Assembly (NCBI GenBank): GCA_963711675.1
Contig: CAVQFB010000017.1
Coordinates: forward strand, 62,001 to 126,000
Length of the DNA: 64,000 nt
Source of the DNA: CAVQFB01 sp963711675
Lineage (GTDB): Bacteria > Acidobacteriota > Terriglobia > Terriglobales > Acidobacteriaceae
Direction of reading: 5' to 3'
Position numbers and translations under genes: made by a program. The notes under the pieces are model-generated. The model was given only the letters and a program-made list of their open reading frames with translations. It did no database searches and was not told the DNA's origin. This document shows positions 43,127 through 54,436 of this stretch, piece by piece. Position 1 is the first letter of the stretch. Every line of letters begins with the position of its first letter.

Positions 43127-46100
43127 CTATTCCGGCAGGCCAAGAGATGGGAGGCTGGCCACAATCTTCACTGTCTCCAAGCTAACCGTAATGACCTGAC
43201 CGATCAGCCGCACGATGTAATGCGGATCGTCGGCGCGATTCGGATCATTGGTGATGCCGCTGCGCTTGTCGGTCGAGACCTGGTATTGATCGATCACCCA
43301 TTCGAGAGCGGAGCGGTTGCCGAGGCGATATTCGTAGGTTTCCTTTGGGATGCCGCTGAGGGTCAGGAACTGGTTGTAGATGAGCGAGGTCTTGTCTTTG
43401 CTCAGGCGCATCTTGGTGACGCGCCAGTCCAGCTTTTCTCCGGCTTTTTCCGTTTTGGTGAGCGGATATTCGGTTTGCTTCTCGTAGTGAATATGAATTT
43501 CCGCTAGCCGCTCGCCTGCTTTCACGAAGGCGCGAAAAACTCGCGCGTCGTTTGTTCCGTTGATCCTGTATAACTCTGTCATCTTGAGCGTAGCGAATGG
43601 ATTCGCTCGCGAGTCCATTCACGGAGTCGAAAGACCCCGAGTTCTCTGCGTCTGCCGCGGCCCTGAAAGGCATTCTCACCAAGCACCCGCCTGGGCGAAG
43701 TTCGTGCAGAGAATTCCCTGCCGACTTTGCGTTGCCGCGGTACCGGCAGACGCCGGGTCCCTCGACTCCGCGTCCGACGGGATGAGAGAGTAGGGGTTGA
43801 GGCCGAGACGAACGGAATGCGCGGCAGCTCGCGCCGCAGGTTGGCGGCGTAGCGCTCGCGGTACTCGGGGTGGTGCAGGACGGCGTAGATGTAGTGGAAG
43901 ATGTCCCACTTGCTGATGGAGGGATCGTGGTAGCGGGCGCGGAATTGTTCGAGCGCCCAGTCGGTGATGTTCTCGCGCCGGTTGCTGCCGTCTTCGGCGT
44001 AGGTGTAGAAGGGGAAGCATTGGGATCTGCCTCCGCCGCAGTGAAGGCACGGGAGGCTGACTCGCAAGTGTGCGAACGGAGAACGGAATCTGAGCCTCAT
44101 TGACGACCGCAGATGAGGCGGTTCTCTTTCTCTGCCTTCGCGTCGGCAATATGCGAGGGAACTGATAGACCTCGGTCGTTCAGCAAGCGGTCGAAGCAAA
44201 GAGTTTCTCAGTGAATGGGCGATATAGCGCATCGCCTGATCTTCGACTCGTCGAACTCCGGCTTCATCCCCGTCTCCAGATCTTGCCTTGAGGTCATCGC
44301 TCCAACTAATCGCGGCGTCGATCGTAGCGTACAAACTCGTCGACATCGGGTTTTGGCTTACCGGCTCGCGCCCACCGGCAACTTCGTGAGTTGTAAAAGT
44401 CATAGGTTCTTGACGTTTCGAGTTTCAGCGCGTCAGAGCTGAAGTTGTAGGCCCAGAATCACGGTTACTCTTCACTCCGTGATGTAAACGGCGCTAAAGA
44501 CTGCCTGCGTCACCTGCCAAGCCAGAGAAACCGCGCTCAAACTCCGAGCGCAGTCCCTCGGTGATCCAGTTGTAGTTTGCGTCCGGTGTGAGGTCTTGCC
44601 AAGTCAACCTTGCCGGTCTGGCTAAGTTCGTCCAGGAGTGCGTATTTTTGTTCTTTGCGTCCATGCTTCTTGACTGTGCGTAGAGAATCTTGCATCGCGT
44701 TACGTCGTTCAGCGCGTCGTGACGAATAGGTTGATGCTGACGCCGACCTGAATACCGAATACGTTATGAGTGGTTCCAGATAGCTTCGGATTTCTTCGCA
44801 CGTTTCCACCAAGGTCCAGGATGTAGATCGCGTCAAAATCTTGCGCTAGGTGCAGCGCGCATTCCGTCAAGTAGCTATGCTGTCGAAGAAACTGTTATTT
44901 GTCACGAAGGCAACAATTCCTTCGTCGCTTTATACGGTCGGATGCCCACCGGATCGCTTTCATATAGGGGTCGCGAGAGCGAGGTCTAGCTGGTCGCCGC
45001 AGAATCTTTCGCGTAGGTCTCGGAAAGCAGCTTGTCAACCACGGAGTACTTGCCTGTTTTTGTTGTTGTCGTTCTCGTCCACCTGCCAAGCGTTGTACGG
45101 CGGATTGCCGATGACCACGAAGATCGGCGTCTCCTTCTGCTTCTTCACCCGCTCGGCGTTTTCGGCAGTCATGAAGCCAAGCGATGCTTGCTCTGCCTCC
45201 GCCAGTTCGAACGTATCCACCAAGCAAATTCCCGGAAACGCCTTGTACTCACCCGTTCGCTCGAAGTAGGCGTGCTCGATGTTCATGCTGGCGATGTAGT
45301 AGGGCAGCAGCATGACCTCGTTGCAGTGCAGTTCGTTCTCGTACTTGTATTGCAGGTCGGTGGCCTTGATCTCCTGCATGATGCGCACGATGAAGTTGCC
45401 GGTGCCGACGAAGGGATCGAGGATGTGGACGCCTTTGTCGCCGAGCGAGCGTCCGAATTCTTTTTGCAGAATCTCCTCGACGCTGCGCACCATGAAATTG
45501 ACGATGGGCTGCGGCGTGTAGACGATGCCGTGAGTGTCGGCCTCTTTCGGCGAATAGCCCTGGAAGAAGCGCTCGTAAACTTTGTTGAGGAATGCCTGCT
45601 TTTCGGAGAAGCTGGTGGCGTTTTCCGCGCTCTGCTCGATGGCCTTGTAGAAGCGGTCGAGGTTGCCCAGAAATTCGTCGCGATTGAAGGCGCGTTTGGT
45701 GAGTTCGCTGATGACCTTTTCGATCTCGGCCGCGACCACATTGCGGCGGGTGAAATCCGGGTTGTCGAATATCTTGCGGAAGATGCGCTCGGTGAGCAGA
45801 TGCTGGACGAGCATGCGCTCGACCGCTTCTTCCGAGAGATTGGGATTGATGGCCTGGCGGCAAAGGGCGTAGAAGTCGTCGAAGCTGCGGACGAAGGCCG
45901 GATTCCGGCGGCGTTCTTCATCAATGGTCTTCTTGACGGCGGCGGCCAGCTCCGGAATGCGCTCGGAGAAATCCGCTGACCGCGTGCTCCCACTCCTGAA
46001 TGTGGGGAGCCTTGTAGTCGAAGAACTGGTTGACGACGTGGACGAGGGAGTCGGGCCTGGAGATGTCCTCGTCGAGGATGCGTGCCCCGCCCTGGTAGAG

Positions 46101-46453
46101 AATGGCGCGCTCGGGAGCCTGGAAAATAATGTTGTCGCGAGGGTAGCCTTTGTCGAGTTTGACTTTGATTTCGCGTTCAAGATCGTCTTTTTCGTCTTTG
46201 GCTTCCCAGTAGCCGTGGGCAGGTGAAAGGTGTCAGCAGTGCGCCGTCGACGATGACGCGGGTCTTGGCGCGCTGGATCAGGGAACTGAGGAATGAACGT
46301 GAGATGGAGCTTTCGTCCGCAATCGGCGAGGAGTTTGGCAAAGGCGTCGCTGACCTGGGCTTCGATGCTAAAATGAAGTTGTCCGACTTGATGGAGGGCG
46401 GCGTAGTAGTTCTTGACGGCGGCGTGCGTCGGCTTGAGGGAAAGTTGTGTCAT
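43127..46453 (-). pseudogene. type ISP restriction-modification/N6-adenine methylase, multiply broken
   Basis: Single-chain restriction and methylation enzyme. Seen in the longest frame (46453-45035): LSLKPTHAAVKNYYAALHQ at the start, motif I DPFVGTGNFIVRIM and motif IV GNPPYNA, typical of N6-adenine methylases. Between about 46250 and 45990 the conserved sequence (GYWEAKDEKDD, then RDNIIFQAPERAILYQG) is in other frames. After NPPYNA it switches frames many more times; the C-terminal target-recognition part (DWALEQFRARYHDP, then GERLAEIHIHYEKQTEYPL) is seen near 44000-43200. A dispersed repeat (43579-43801) interrupts the last part. The gene is probably dead, although many of the shifts could be sequencing errors. 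No methylase partner is nearby. Confidence 0.8.
43579..43801. repeat. dispersed repeat inserted in the type ISP gene
   Basis: It begins GTCATCTTGAGCGTAGCGAA and ends near the GGGTTGAGG at 43801, and it carries palindromic segments. It lies between the conserved residues ELPRIPF and AFVKAGERLAEI of the gene, which are close together in relatives, so about 220 bases appear inserted. Confidence 0.55.
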
Positions 46454-47009
46454 CTTACGAACTTCTGGGGGAAGGAAACAGAGAGTTTAGCAGTGGCTGT
46501 GATCAAGGTTGAGTGGCTGAGAAGGTGCGGTCACCCGGGAGACGCCGCCCAAGCGGAGCTTGAGGCGGGGCACCCTCCAGGGATTCAGACGATTGCGGCC
46601 AGTCTCCTCACCGTCTCCCGTGATCCAAGAGAAATTCGCTAACCCGATGATTCTGGATATTTTGCAAGATCAAGGGGGAGGGGGGGTATACCCCGTCCGG
46701 CGAGGTAATTCCCCAGCGGCATCGGCCCTGAACCCACCCTTTCGCAAAAAAACCGCGAAAGAGTGGGGCACCCGGTCGTGGTGATTCAAAAGCAGGTCCC
46801 CATTCGACTCCCCTCGCAGCGCGAGGATTAGTCCGGCAGGCTTTCGACTGCGCGCGATCATTCGCAACGCGAATGATCCCACTCCGCTCAGGATCACAAA
46901 GAGTGGGGAAAGTGGACTCCCGCAAGCTCAGCCCGCCGGCTCGGAATGACAAAAAGAAGGGGCTGAGCTGCAGCCAAAGAAATGGGAACGACTGGCGCGA
47001 CCACACCCT
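46454..47009. other. intergenic region with dispersed repeat
   Basis: About 555 bases between two minus-strand genes. From about 46800 to 46955 it contains the dispersed repeat (TTCGCAACGCGAATGATCCC and a final GGAATGAC). A GGGGGGGTATACCCC tract lies at about 46681. No gene was recognised. Confidence 0.45.
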
Positions 47010-49426
47010 TCACTGCGTAGGTTCGCTTGGTGCTGCGACCGCCCTGTCCTGGCAGTCTTTTCCGTCGGCGAGCAGCTTATCGAATTCCGCCGTGTCACGA
47101 ATCTTGTCGAGGATGGGATCGGACTGCAGAGCGCCATAGGCGCAGTAGTTCTGCCCGATCGCCCTTGCGATCAACCGGTACGCGATGTCCTTCTTGCCAC
47201 AGTACGCAAGAATCGCTCCCTGGGTGTACCACGGTTCGGGATCGGGTTCAGCCATCACGCGGCGCTCGGTTTGCAACGCGACCTGGTCCAGATTCGGGTC
47301 GGGTCGCACGCTGAGACAGCTCTCAGAAGATCCTTGTGCCAGGTGGGATTGGCCGACATCGCCCGCACCGCCTGGCGCGCTTCTTCGACTTTTCGTTCAC
47401 GCAGAAGGATCGGCGGCGTGATCGCCTTTGCCCACTCCGATCCAGCGTCCAAACGCACAAAGTCGAGAGCGCGTTGTGTCTTACCCAGGTCCACAAAAGT
47501 CCAGGCACAGGCGCGGAGCTCGAAGTTCCCGGGATCGAGGCTTAGTGCGGTCTCGCACTCGCGCGCCGATTCCTCGAGCAGCCCGGCGTAGCGAAGGACA
47601 TACGCCAGAGTGAAGTGCGCCTGACTGCTCTCCGGACGGCGGCGAACCAGATCGTTGGCTTGCCGGTATGCGAGCCCCAGTTCCCCGCGCTCCACGCGGT
47701 TCGTGATCAGGCTTCCGGCAGCGGCAATGAGGTTCGGGTCAAGATCCAGAGCACGAGCGTAGGCGGCGTTCGACTGTTGGAACGATTCTTCGCCGCCACC
47801 GCCGTAGTTGGAGTCGTAATAGTATCGGTTGCCGAATGCCTCCCAGGCGGGAGCATAGGTCGGATCCATCTTTACGACTTGCTCCAGGACTTTGATGACG
47901 GCTTTGTTTGGAGCCGTGTCGTGGGACACGGTGAGCGTCCCCAGGTACAGGTTGTAGGCATCGGGATTTTTGGGCTGCGTGGCGGTATCCAGGAAACCGG
48001 AAGCGGCTCCGAGGGCGGGCAGCAGGCCTTGTCGAATCTGATTGGCCATCTGGGCCTGCAGCGAGATGAGATCCTGGGCCGAGGCGTTGAAGGTGCTTTG
48101 CCATAGAAGCTTGTTGGTGCTGACCTCGATGGCTTCTTCGGTGACGATCAACTGCTGGTCCTGGCGGAAGTAATGCCCGGCCAGCACGGTCGCAACCTTC
48201 AATTCTTTCCCGATCTGCTGCGGTTCGAGCTTCGAGTTGGCGAACCGTGAAGTAGAAATCGTCGGGCGGACATCGAGCGATCGCGTGTAGCTCAGGACGT
48301 TGGCGATCTGATCCGCAATCGCCAGACCCAGGTAGTCGACGCTGGAATCGTTGTTGATGTTCGCGAGTGGCAGCACAGCGACCGTATTGTTGTGGCTTTG
48401 CGCGGAGCTGGCTTCTGGCCGATGCTTGTACGACCAGACTGCCACCGCGACCAACGCCGCAAGCAGTAATCCAAGGACACCGAGCAGGATTGTGTGTCGC
48501 AGCGAGCCTGTTTTTTCAAACGCGTCGGTGACCATCCGCAGGCGCGAGTCGCGAGGACCGGTTCTGGCGAGTCCCGACTCCGCGACGATCTTGAGTCGCT
48601 GCAAGTCGGTCTTCATGTCTGCGGCCGACTGGTAGCGCTGCTTGCGATCCTTCTCCAGCGCCTTGCCGATCACACCTTCCAAATCAGTCGGAAGGTTGCG
48701 ATTGAGTACGAGCGGCGACTGCGGCTTGTGATGGAGGACAGAATCGAGGATTGTGACCACGTTGGAGCCGGTGAACGGTTTCTTCCCGGTTGCCATTTCG
48801 TAGAGCACCACGCCGAGCGAGAAGATGTCGCTGCGCGGGTCGAGGTCATCGCTGCGCGCCTGCTCCGGAGACATGTATCCCGCGGTGCCGGGAATCAACC
48901 CCATGGCGGTGAGTGAGTCCTCGGTGTAGACCTGATCATCGCCACCATGCTGCTCGCGCGCCAGTTTGGCCAAGCCAAAATCCAGGATCTTGGCCCGGCC
49001 GCCAGCGGTCAGGAAAATATTGGCAGGCTTGATATCGCGGTGGACGATGTTCTTGGCGTGCGAGGCGGCCAGCGCATCGGCAACCTGCACGCTGATATCG
49101 AGCATCTCCAGGGTCTGCAGCGGCACACTGTTCATGCGCTGCTTCAGGCTCTCGCCTTCGAGGCGCTCCATCACAATAAAGGTGTGGCCGTTATCTTCGT
49201 CAATGTCGTGAATGGTGCAGATGTTGGGATGATTCAACTGCGATGCCGCGCGAGCCTCGCGCCGGAACCGCTCCAGAGCCTGCGGATTCTTGGCCAATTC
49301 GTCGGGAAGGAACTTGAGGGCGACGGCGCGGTGGAGACGCGTATCCTCGGCCAGGTAAACCACGCCCATTCCCCCACCCCCGAGTTTCCCGGTGATGCGG
49401 TAGTGCGAAATGGTTTGACCAAGCAC
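47010..49426 (-). pseudogene. Ser/Thr protein kinase with FlgO-like and TPR region, C-terminal frameshift
   Basis: Second kinase of the same architecture as 17375-19852. Seen from the GTG at 49426: ISHYRITGKLGGGGMGVVY, VALKF, HRDIKPANI, DFGLAK; a membrane helix near residue 325; a FlgO-like domain (VAVLPLANINN at about 350); then TPR repeats. Near 47310 the frame breaks: the first frame ends in unrelated residues, while the other frame continues with VALQTERRVMAEPDPEPWYTQ and a normal TPR end to 47010. One base restores about 805 residues. Probably functional if the shift is a sequencing error. Confidence 0.85.
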
Positions 49427-49792
49427 GAGAGGAAGTACGCTGGCGCGAACATGTTAGGAGCGTTGGTCGAGCAAGTCAACGCAGGCGACGGCGAGCCATG
49501 CGAAAGTTGGCGCGCAAGCAAACTCTCGCCAGAGAATTCCCGCTCAGCCGGCGACCGCGGTTACCGCTAGCGGTCAGAGGGCAGTGGAGTCCGGCCGGTA
49601 TATTTGTCAGACTCAGCCCGCGTGAGAAAGATAACGAGCGGGCGCGAATTAATTAAAGGCAGTATTTTCAACCACTTGACCATATCAAACTCGTTACTAA
49701 AGTTTGTTCCTTCCCCAAAAAGGACGGTCCCGAAGCGGAAGTGGCTCCTTTAGACTAATAGACAGAAGACCTTGCAAATTCTAGGGGGCTCT
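49427..49792. other. intergenic region between divergent genes
   Basis: About 366 bases between the kinase (minus strand) and the secreted protein (plus strand). It holds a good promoter candidate (49676-49703) and a GCAAATTCTAG close to the A-rich repeat unit. Confidence 0.45.
49676..49703 (+). promoter_or_regulatory. candidate sigma70-type promoter
   Basis: TTGACC (49676-49681), a 16-base spacer and TAAAGT (49698-49703), 90 bases before the ATG of the secreted protein gene. Confidence 0.5.
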
Positions 49793-51664
49793 ATGTCAGG
49801 TTTGGGTCGAAGCCTGCGAATTTTGTTGTTGGTGTTGGCTTCTCTGAGCCTAGCGGCGACGGGTCAGGAGCAGAACGCGAGCGGCCCGAAGCACGTTGGC
49901 AGGGTGACCGATTCCAGCTATCACCACCTGGTGGCTGGAGGCGGCCTGACTCCCGCAAACCTGAAGCTCGCGAAAAGTGAACCGCGCATTCTTTTCCGTC
50001 TGGCGGAGCGCAACCTTGTTGGCGCGACGGTCAGAGGGAATGAGCCGGTCCTTGGTGGGGATGCCGGCGATCTACCCGAACCAATCGTCCGGCAGCCTGA
50101 CGTTGACGGCACACCTGGGATAGCAACCAACGCAAGAGCGTTGAAACTTGACTGGAGCGTTTCCCTGGGAACGGGCACGGTCGCCGCGAACATGTTTCCG
50201 GCGAAGTACAGCTTTAATCTGAGCGCAAACCCCGATTGCACCAATGATTACGTCGTGTTCGCACTGAACGTGGCGGGAGTCACTGGCGGTCAGGGAAATG
50301 TGGTGGGAATTAATAAGCTCTACAGCGGCAGCAATCCAACGGGTCTTTGCGGAACAACACCGAACGTGTATTGGGCTTACAACGGGAGCACCGCCGGAGG
50401 AACGGTTCTGACGTCGGTCCAGCTCTCGACGGATGGCACGAAGGTCGCTTACGTGGAGAGCACAGCAACATCCTCGATTTTCCATGTCCTGACATGGAAG
50501 GCCGGCGAAGGGACGTCCGCAACGACCTCGGCGGCGCCGACTCTGCCCAACAATTGCACCGCTACTAGCTCGTGCCTGGTTTCGGTGACTTACTCGAGCA
50601 CATCTACGACTACGCTGGCTCCACCGTGGATCGACTATCCAAGCGACAAGGCCTATGTGGCCAGCGATGACGGCAAGGTGTATCGCCTGAGCTGTGCTTT
50701 CAGTTGTCCTCTTAATAAGGCGCCGACGATCGACTGGACGTTCACATTGCCGGTAGCAGGTACGGGCGGTGCTGCGCCGGTCCCCAGCGGGCCCGTATAT
50801 GACTTCACTACCCAGCGATTGATCATCGCAGACTCTCTAGGTGAACTCTGGGTTCTGAACGTGGCGGGCACGCCCACCGTTTTCGCCGGGCCGGTCATGA
50901 TTGGCGGTGGCGGCTGCACCACCACGAATCCTCCGGGCCGCACTGGCACGCCCGCGCCGTGCACCGCGAGCGGCAAATCGTACGGCGTTACCGAGTCTCC
51001 GCTGGTTGACGTCACCGGCCCAAAGCTTTTCGCATTCACGGGAAATGACGGTACGGCCGGTAAGAGCGCCACGGTAGTACAACTGAATGAAAATCTCACC
51101 GGGGCGGTGCGCGTGCACGTTGGCATCGGGAGCGTGGCCAACACTACAACCAACGTCGATCTGCACGACGGCGCATTTGACAATACTTATCTGAACGGAA
51201 TACCCAGCGGCGGACATATTTTCCTGTGCGGAACGAACACTACAAACACGATCCCGTATCACTGGTGGATCGGGTTCACGGCGTATCCAACGATGGACTC
51301 GACGGCAACCCAGGGACCGCAGCGCGTCGCTCGCGCCGGCGTACCGTGCACTCCTTACACCGAGTTTTACAATCCCAATCTGAATTTGGGAGGAGTAGCA
51401 GGCCACCACGATCTGATAGTCAGTGGGCTCACGGCGGCGGGCGCTAACGGCTACATCATTACGGATGACATCAGCACCGGGGTCATCACGCAAGGCCTGA
51501 ATAACGTAAACTATCCGGGCGGTGTCAGTGCGGTGTCTGTCGACAACGTCAGCTCTCAGGCGCAGGCCTCCAGCGTTTACTTCAGTACTTTGACCAACTC
51601 CACCGTTGGCACCTGTGCGAATACTCACTGCGGCGTAAAGCTGACCCAGGGCGGACTACAGTAG
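49793..51664 (+). CDS. large secreted protein, propeller-like, unknown function
   Basis: A 623-residue exported protein. Seen: signal peptide to about residue 23 (LSLAATGQ), a Ser/Thr/Gly-rich mature part with repeated motifs such as AYVASDDGKVYRLSC and LIIADSLGELWVLN that look like blades of a PQQ/YVTN-type beta propeller, and several Cys pairs (CTTTNPPG, CANTHCG). It may be anchored or released; no anchor was seen. The ATG at 49793 has AGGGGG upstream. The function is unknown; the repeats suggest binding. Confidence 0.75.
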   Translation: MSGLGRSLRILLLVLASLSLAATGQEQNASGPKHVGRVTDSSYHHLVAGGGLTPANLKLAKSEPRILFRLAERNLVGATVRGNEPVLGGDAGDLPEPIVRQPDVDGTPGIATNARALKLDWSVSLGTGTVAANMFPAKYSFNLSANPDCTNDYVVFALNVAGVTGGQGNVVGINKLYSGSNPTGLCGTTPNVYWAYNGSTAGGTVLTSVQLSTDGTKVAYVESTATSSIFHVLTWKAGEGTSATTSAAPTLPNNCTATSSCLVSVTYSSTSTTTLAPPWIDYPSDKAYVASDDGKVYRLSCAFSCPLNKAPTIDWTFTLPVAGTGGAAPVPSGPVYDFTTQRLIIADSLGELWVLNVAGTPTVFAGPVMIGGGGCTTTNPPGRTGTPAPCTASGKSYGVTESPLVDVTGPKLFAFTGNDGTAGKSATVVQLNENLTGAVRVHVGIGSVANTTTNVDLHDGAFDNTYLNGIPSGGHIFLCGTNTTNTIPYHWWIGFTAYPTMDSTATQGPQRVARAGVPCTPYTEFYNPNLNLGGVAGHHDLIVSGLTAAGANGYIITDDISTGVITQGLNNVNYPGGVSAVSVDNVSSQAQASSVYFSTLTNSTVGTCANTHCGVKLTQGGLQ

Positions 51665-51863
51665 CCGGACGCCAAGGCCTTCGAGCCGGTTCACGGATTG
51701 GCCTTGCCAATAGCCGGATCCTCGACGTGCCGCCCGACGGCTGTGCCTGAGATCATGTTGTCGTCATCGAGGCTCTTCTTGCAGTTTCTGGTTCGCCTCT
51801 CCCTTTCGTTTCCCACATCCGGTAGTCTTGTATCCCTACAAACATGAGGGAGCCCAGAGCCAC

Positions 51864-53222
51864 ATGGTGACCGTCGACCGGAAGCGGTTGAAGTCGTTGA
51901 TGGAGCGCGAACAAAAGCGCTTCGTGGATGAACGCCCCAAATCCAAAGCCTTGTTCGAAAGGGCGACGAAATCCCTGCTGGCCGGCGTGCCCATGAACTG
52001 GATGATGAAGTGGGCCGGAGCGTTCCCTCCCTTTGTCAGGGAAGCGCAAGGGGCGCATTTTTTTGATGTCGATGGGCATCGTTACATTGATTTTTGCCTT
52101 GGGGACACGGGCGCGATGACGGGACACTCGCCGTCCGCGACGGTGAGTGCGATTGACCAGCAGGTGAAACGCGGGATCACACTGATGCTGCCAAGCGAGG
52201 ATGCGATCTGGGTTGCGGAAGAACTGCAGAAACGATTTGGCCTGCCATACTGGCAGTTTGCTCTTACGGCCACGGATGCGAACCGGTTTTCGATCCGGCT
52301 GGCGCGCCAGATCACAAAGCGCCCGAAGATCCTGGTGTTCAACTGGTGCTATCACGGAAGCGTGGATGAGAGCTTCATCACTTTGGAAAAGGACGGCAAG
52401 GTCACCGCAAGGCGGGGAAATATCGGGCCACCAGTTGACCCGGGAGTGACCACGAAGGTTGTCGAATTCAACGATCTTCCCGCCCTGGAAAAGGCGCTAG
52501 CGGCGGGGGATGTCGCCTGCGTTCTGGCTGAGCCGGCAATGACCAACGTGGGTATCGTGCACCCTGAACCCGGCTACCATGAGGCGTTGCGCGAGTTGAC
52601 GCGCAAGCATGGCACGTTGCTCCTCATCGATGAAACTCATACCATCTGTGCCGGAGCCGGGGGCTATACGCAGGCGCACAATTTGCAGCCAGACTTCCTG
52701 ATATTCGGCAAGCCGATTGCCGGCGGAGTGCCAGGAGCAGCCTACGGACTTACCAAAGCAGTCGCAGAGCAAATTACGGCGGGGCAGAGTCTGGAGGATT
52801 GCGACACGGGCGGAATAGGAGGAACGCTGGCGGGTAACGCCTTGTCGCTGGCGGCGATGAGGGCTACTCTTTCGAAGGTGCTGACGAAAGAGGCCTTTGA
52901 GCGAATGATTCCTGCTGCGGAGCGCTGGACCAAGGGAGTGGAGAAGGTCGTCGCTGAATTCAAGGTGCCCTGGCACGTGACTCGCTTGGGATGCCGAGCC
53001 GAATACCTGTTCAGCTCCAAGACTCCTAAGAACGGTACCGAGGCCCACGATGCGATGGACTTCGAGCTCGAGCGCTTCATGCATCTCTACGCCATGAACC
53101 GGGGCATCTTGTTGACGCCGTTTCACAACATGGCTCTGATGTCACCGCTGACGGCTGCGGAGGATGTCGACCACCACACGCGGGTTTTCCGCGAAGCCGT
53201 CAAAGAACTGCTGGCAGCCTAG
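51864..53222 (+). CDS. class III aminotransferase (glutamate-1-semialdehyde aminomutase-like)
   Basis: PLP enzyme of about 452 residues related to HemL. Seen: HRYIDFCLGDTGAMTGHSPSA, LTATDANRFSIRLAR, FNWCYHGSVDES, LLIDETHTICAGAGGYT (Asp that holds PLP), and FLIFGKPIAGGVPGAAYG with the PLP lysine near residue 282. The ATG at 51864 gives a family-like start. Differences from true HemL (long N-terminus, no typical GSA motif) leave an amino-acid or amine aminotransferase as likely. No heme genes are near. Confidence 0.85.
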   Translation: MVTVDRKRLKSLMEREQKRFVDERPKSKALFERATKSLLAGVPMNWMMKWAGAFPPFVREAQGAHFFDVDGHRYIDFCLGDTGAMTGHSPSATVSAIDQQVKRGITLMLPSEDAIWVAEELQKRFGLPYWQFALTATDANRFSIRLARQITKRPKILVFNWCYHGSVDESFITLEKDGKVTARRGNIGPPVDPGVTTKVVEFNDLPALEKALAAGDVACVLAEPAMTNVGIVHPEPGYHEALRELTRKHGTLLLIDETHTICAGAGGYTQAHNLQPDFLIFGKPIAGGVPGAAYGLTKAVAEQITAGQSLEDCDTGGIGGTLAGNALSLAAMRATLSKVLTKEAFERMIPAAERWTKGVEKVVAEFKVPWHVTRLGCRAEYLFSSKTPKNGTEAHDAMDFELERFMHLYAMNRGILLTPFHNMALMSPLTAAEDVDHHTRVFREAVKELLAA

Positions 53223-53269
53223 GGGCGAGCCGCGCAGCGGAGAGCGTGTTAACCTCATAGCTTCACTGC

Positions 53270-54373
53270 ATGAAATTGTGCCGCCATCTGCCTGGCGCGT
53301 TTTTGGCGCTCGTCACGACAGCTGCGCTTGTTGGCTGCGCCTCAACAGGCGCACCGATGCCGCCTACGCTCGAACTCCCGAAACCTCCAGCGGATCTGAC
53401 GGCCACGAGAAAAGGAGACAGGGTCTATCTGAGTTGGACGCAGCCGGTTCAGACTACCGACCGACAGAGCATTCGACACATCGGAGCGACGCGTGTCTGC
53501 CGTAGTCTGGGAACCGTGATGGAGGGCTGCAGTACGCAAGTGGGAGAGGTACGGCGGCAGGAATCGGCCTCTATCGGGACTGCGAAGAGCGTCCAGACCA
53601 GCGCGAAAATGCACTACACCGATACGCTTGGGGCTTCCGTCGAGCAACAGAATCCGCTCGGACAATTCACGTATGCGGTCGAGGTGTTAAACCAAAGCGG
53701 ACGTGGCGTTGGACCATCCAACCGAGTGCAAGTTCCAGCAGCACCGGTTCTCCCACCCCCAAGCGACTTCGCGGCAAATGTGACGTCCGCGGGCGTAGTG
53801 CTGAGGTGGTCGGGAACGACGGATCCGCATGAGGTTCCCGAGATCAGCCACCGTTATCGCGTATACAGGCGGGAAGAGACCACCCAGAACTCAACTCCGA
53901 TTGCCGACCTGCCTCTCACGGGTCCGGGCGAGGTGAGTTTTGTGGATCACAGCTTCGAGTGGGAAAAGAAGTATGAGTACCGCCTCACAGTCGTGACTTT
54001 TGTATCGCCGCCGAAAAAACCCGAAGTGCAAATCGAAGGTGATGACGCAACGCCGGTCCAGGTCTTTACCCGCGACGTTTTTCCACCAGGCGTGCCCGCC
54101 GGGCTGCAGGCCGTGTCCTCAGGGCTCGAACAGCAGCCGTTTGTGGACTTGATCTGGGCGCCGGACGCGGATGCCGATCTGGCGGGATACAACGTGTACC
54201 GCAGTGAAGCGGGGAGTACAGAGGTGAGGCTGAATGCCAAACCAGTGAACACGCCCGCGTATCGGGACAGCGGCGTGTCTCGCCGGAAAAAGTACGTGTA
54301 TTCGGTAACCGCGGTTGATTTGCGCGGCAACGAGAGTGGACATTCGGAGAAAGCCGAAGAGAACGTTCCCTAG
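53270..54373 (+). CDS. lipoprotein with fibronectin type III domains
   Basis: A 367-residue exported protein. Seen: lipoprotein signal (ALVTTAALVGC, Cys near residue 23), then about three fibronectin type III-like domains (PPADLTATRKGDRVYLSWTQ; PSDFAANVTSAGVVLRWSG; PAGLQAVSS with DLIWAPDADADLAGYNVYRS). The last domain is followed by ENVP and no sorting signal. A cell-surface adhesion or binding role is likely by family. It follows the aminotransferase by 47 bases, possibly in one unit. Confidence 0.85.
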   Translation: MKLCRHLPGAFLALVTTAALVGCASTGAPMPPTLELPKPPADLTATRKGDRVYLSWTQPVQTTDRQSIRHIGATRVCRSLGTVMEGCSTQVGEVRRQESASIGTAKSVQTSAKMHYTDTLGASVEQQNPLGQFTYAVEVLNQSGRGVGPSNRVQVPAAPVLPPPSDFAANVTSAGVVLRWSGTTDPHEVPEISHRYRVYRREETTQNSTPIADLPLTGPGEVSFVDHSFEWEKKYEYRLTVVTFVSPPKKPEVQIEGDDATPVQVFTRDVFPPGVPAGLQAVSSGLEQQPFVDLIWAPDADADLAGYNVYRSEAGSTEVRLNAKPVNTPAYRDSGVSRRKKYVYSVTAVDLRGNESGHSEKAEENVP

Positions 54374-54436
54374 ATCGTACTCTGCAGCCAAAAACGTTTC
54401 TGCGCGCACGATTCTTTGTGGTTATATAGAACCTCT

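Noticed and set aside
45032..45979. 315-codon plus-strand frame
   Set aside because: Antisense to the conserved methylase region of the type ISP gene.
43127..46453. Several separate small genes in the 43-46 kb region
   Set aside because: All supported fragments are collinear pieces of one type ISP gene in shifting frames.
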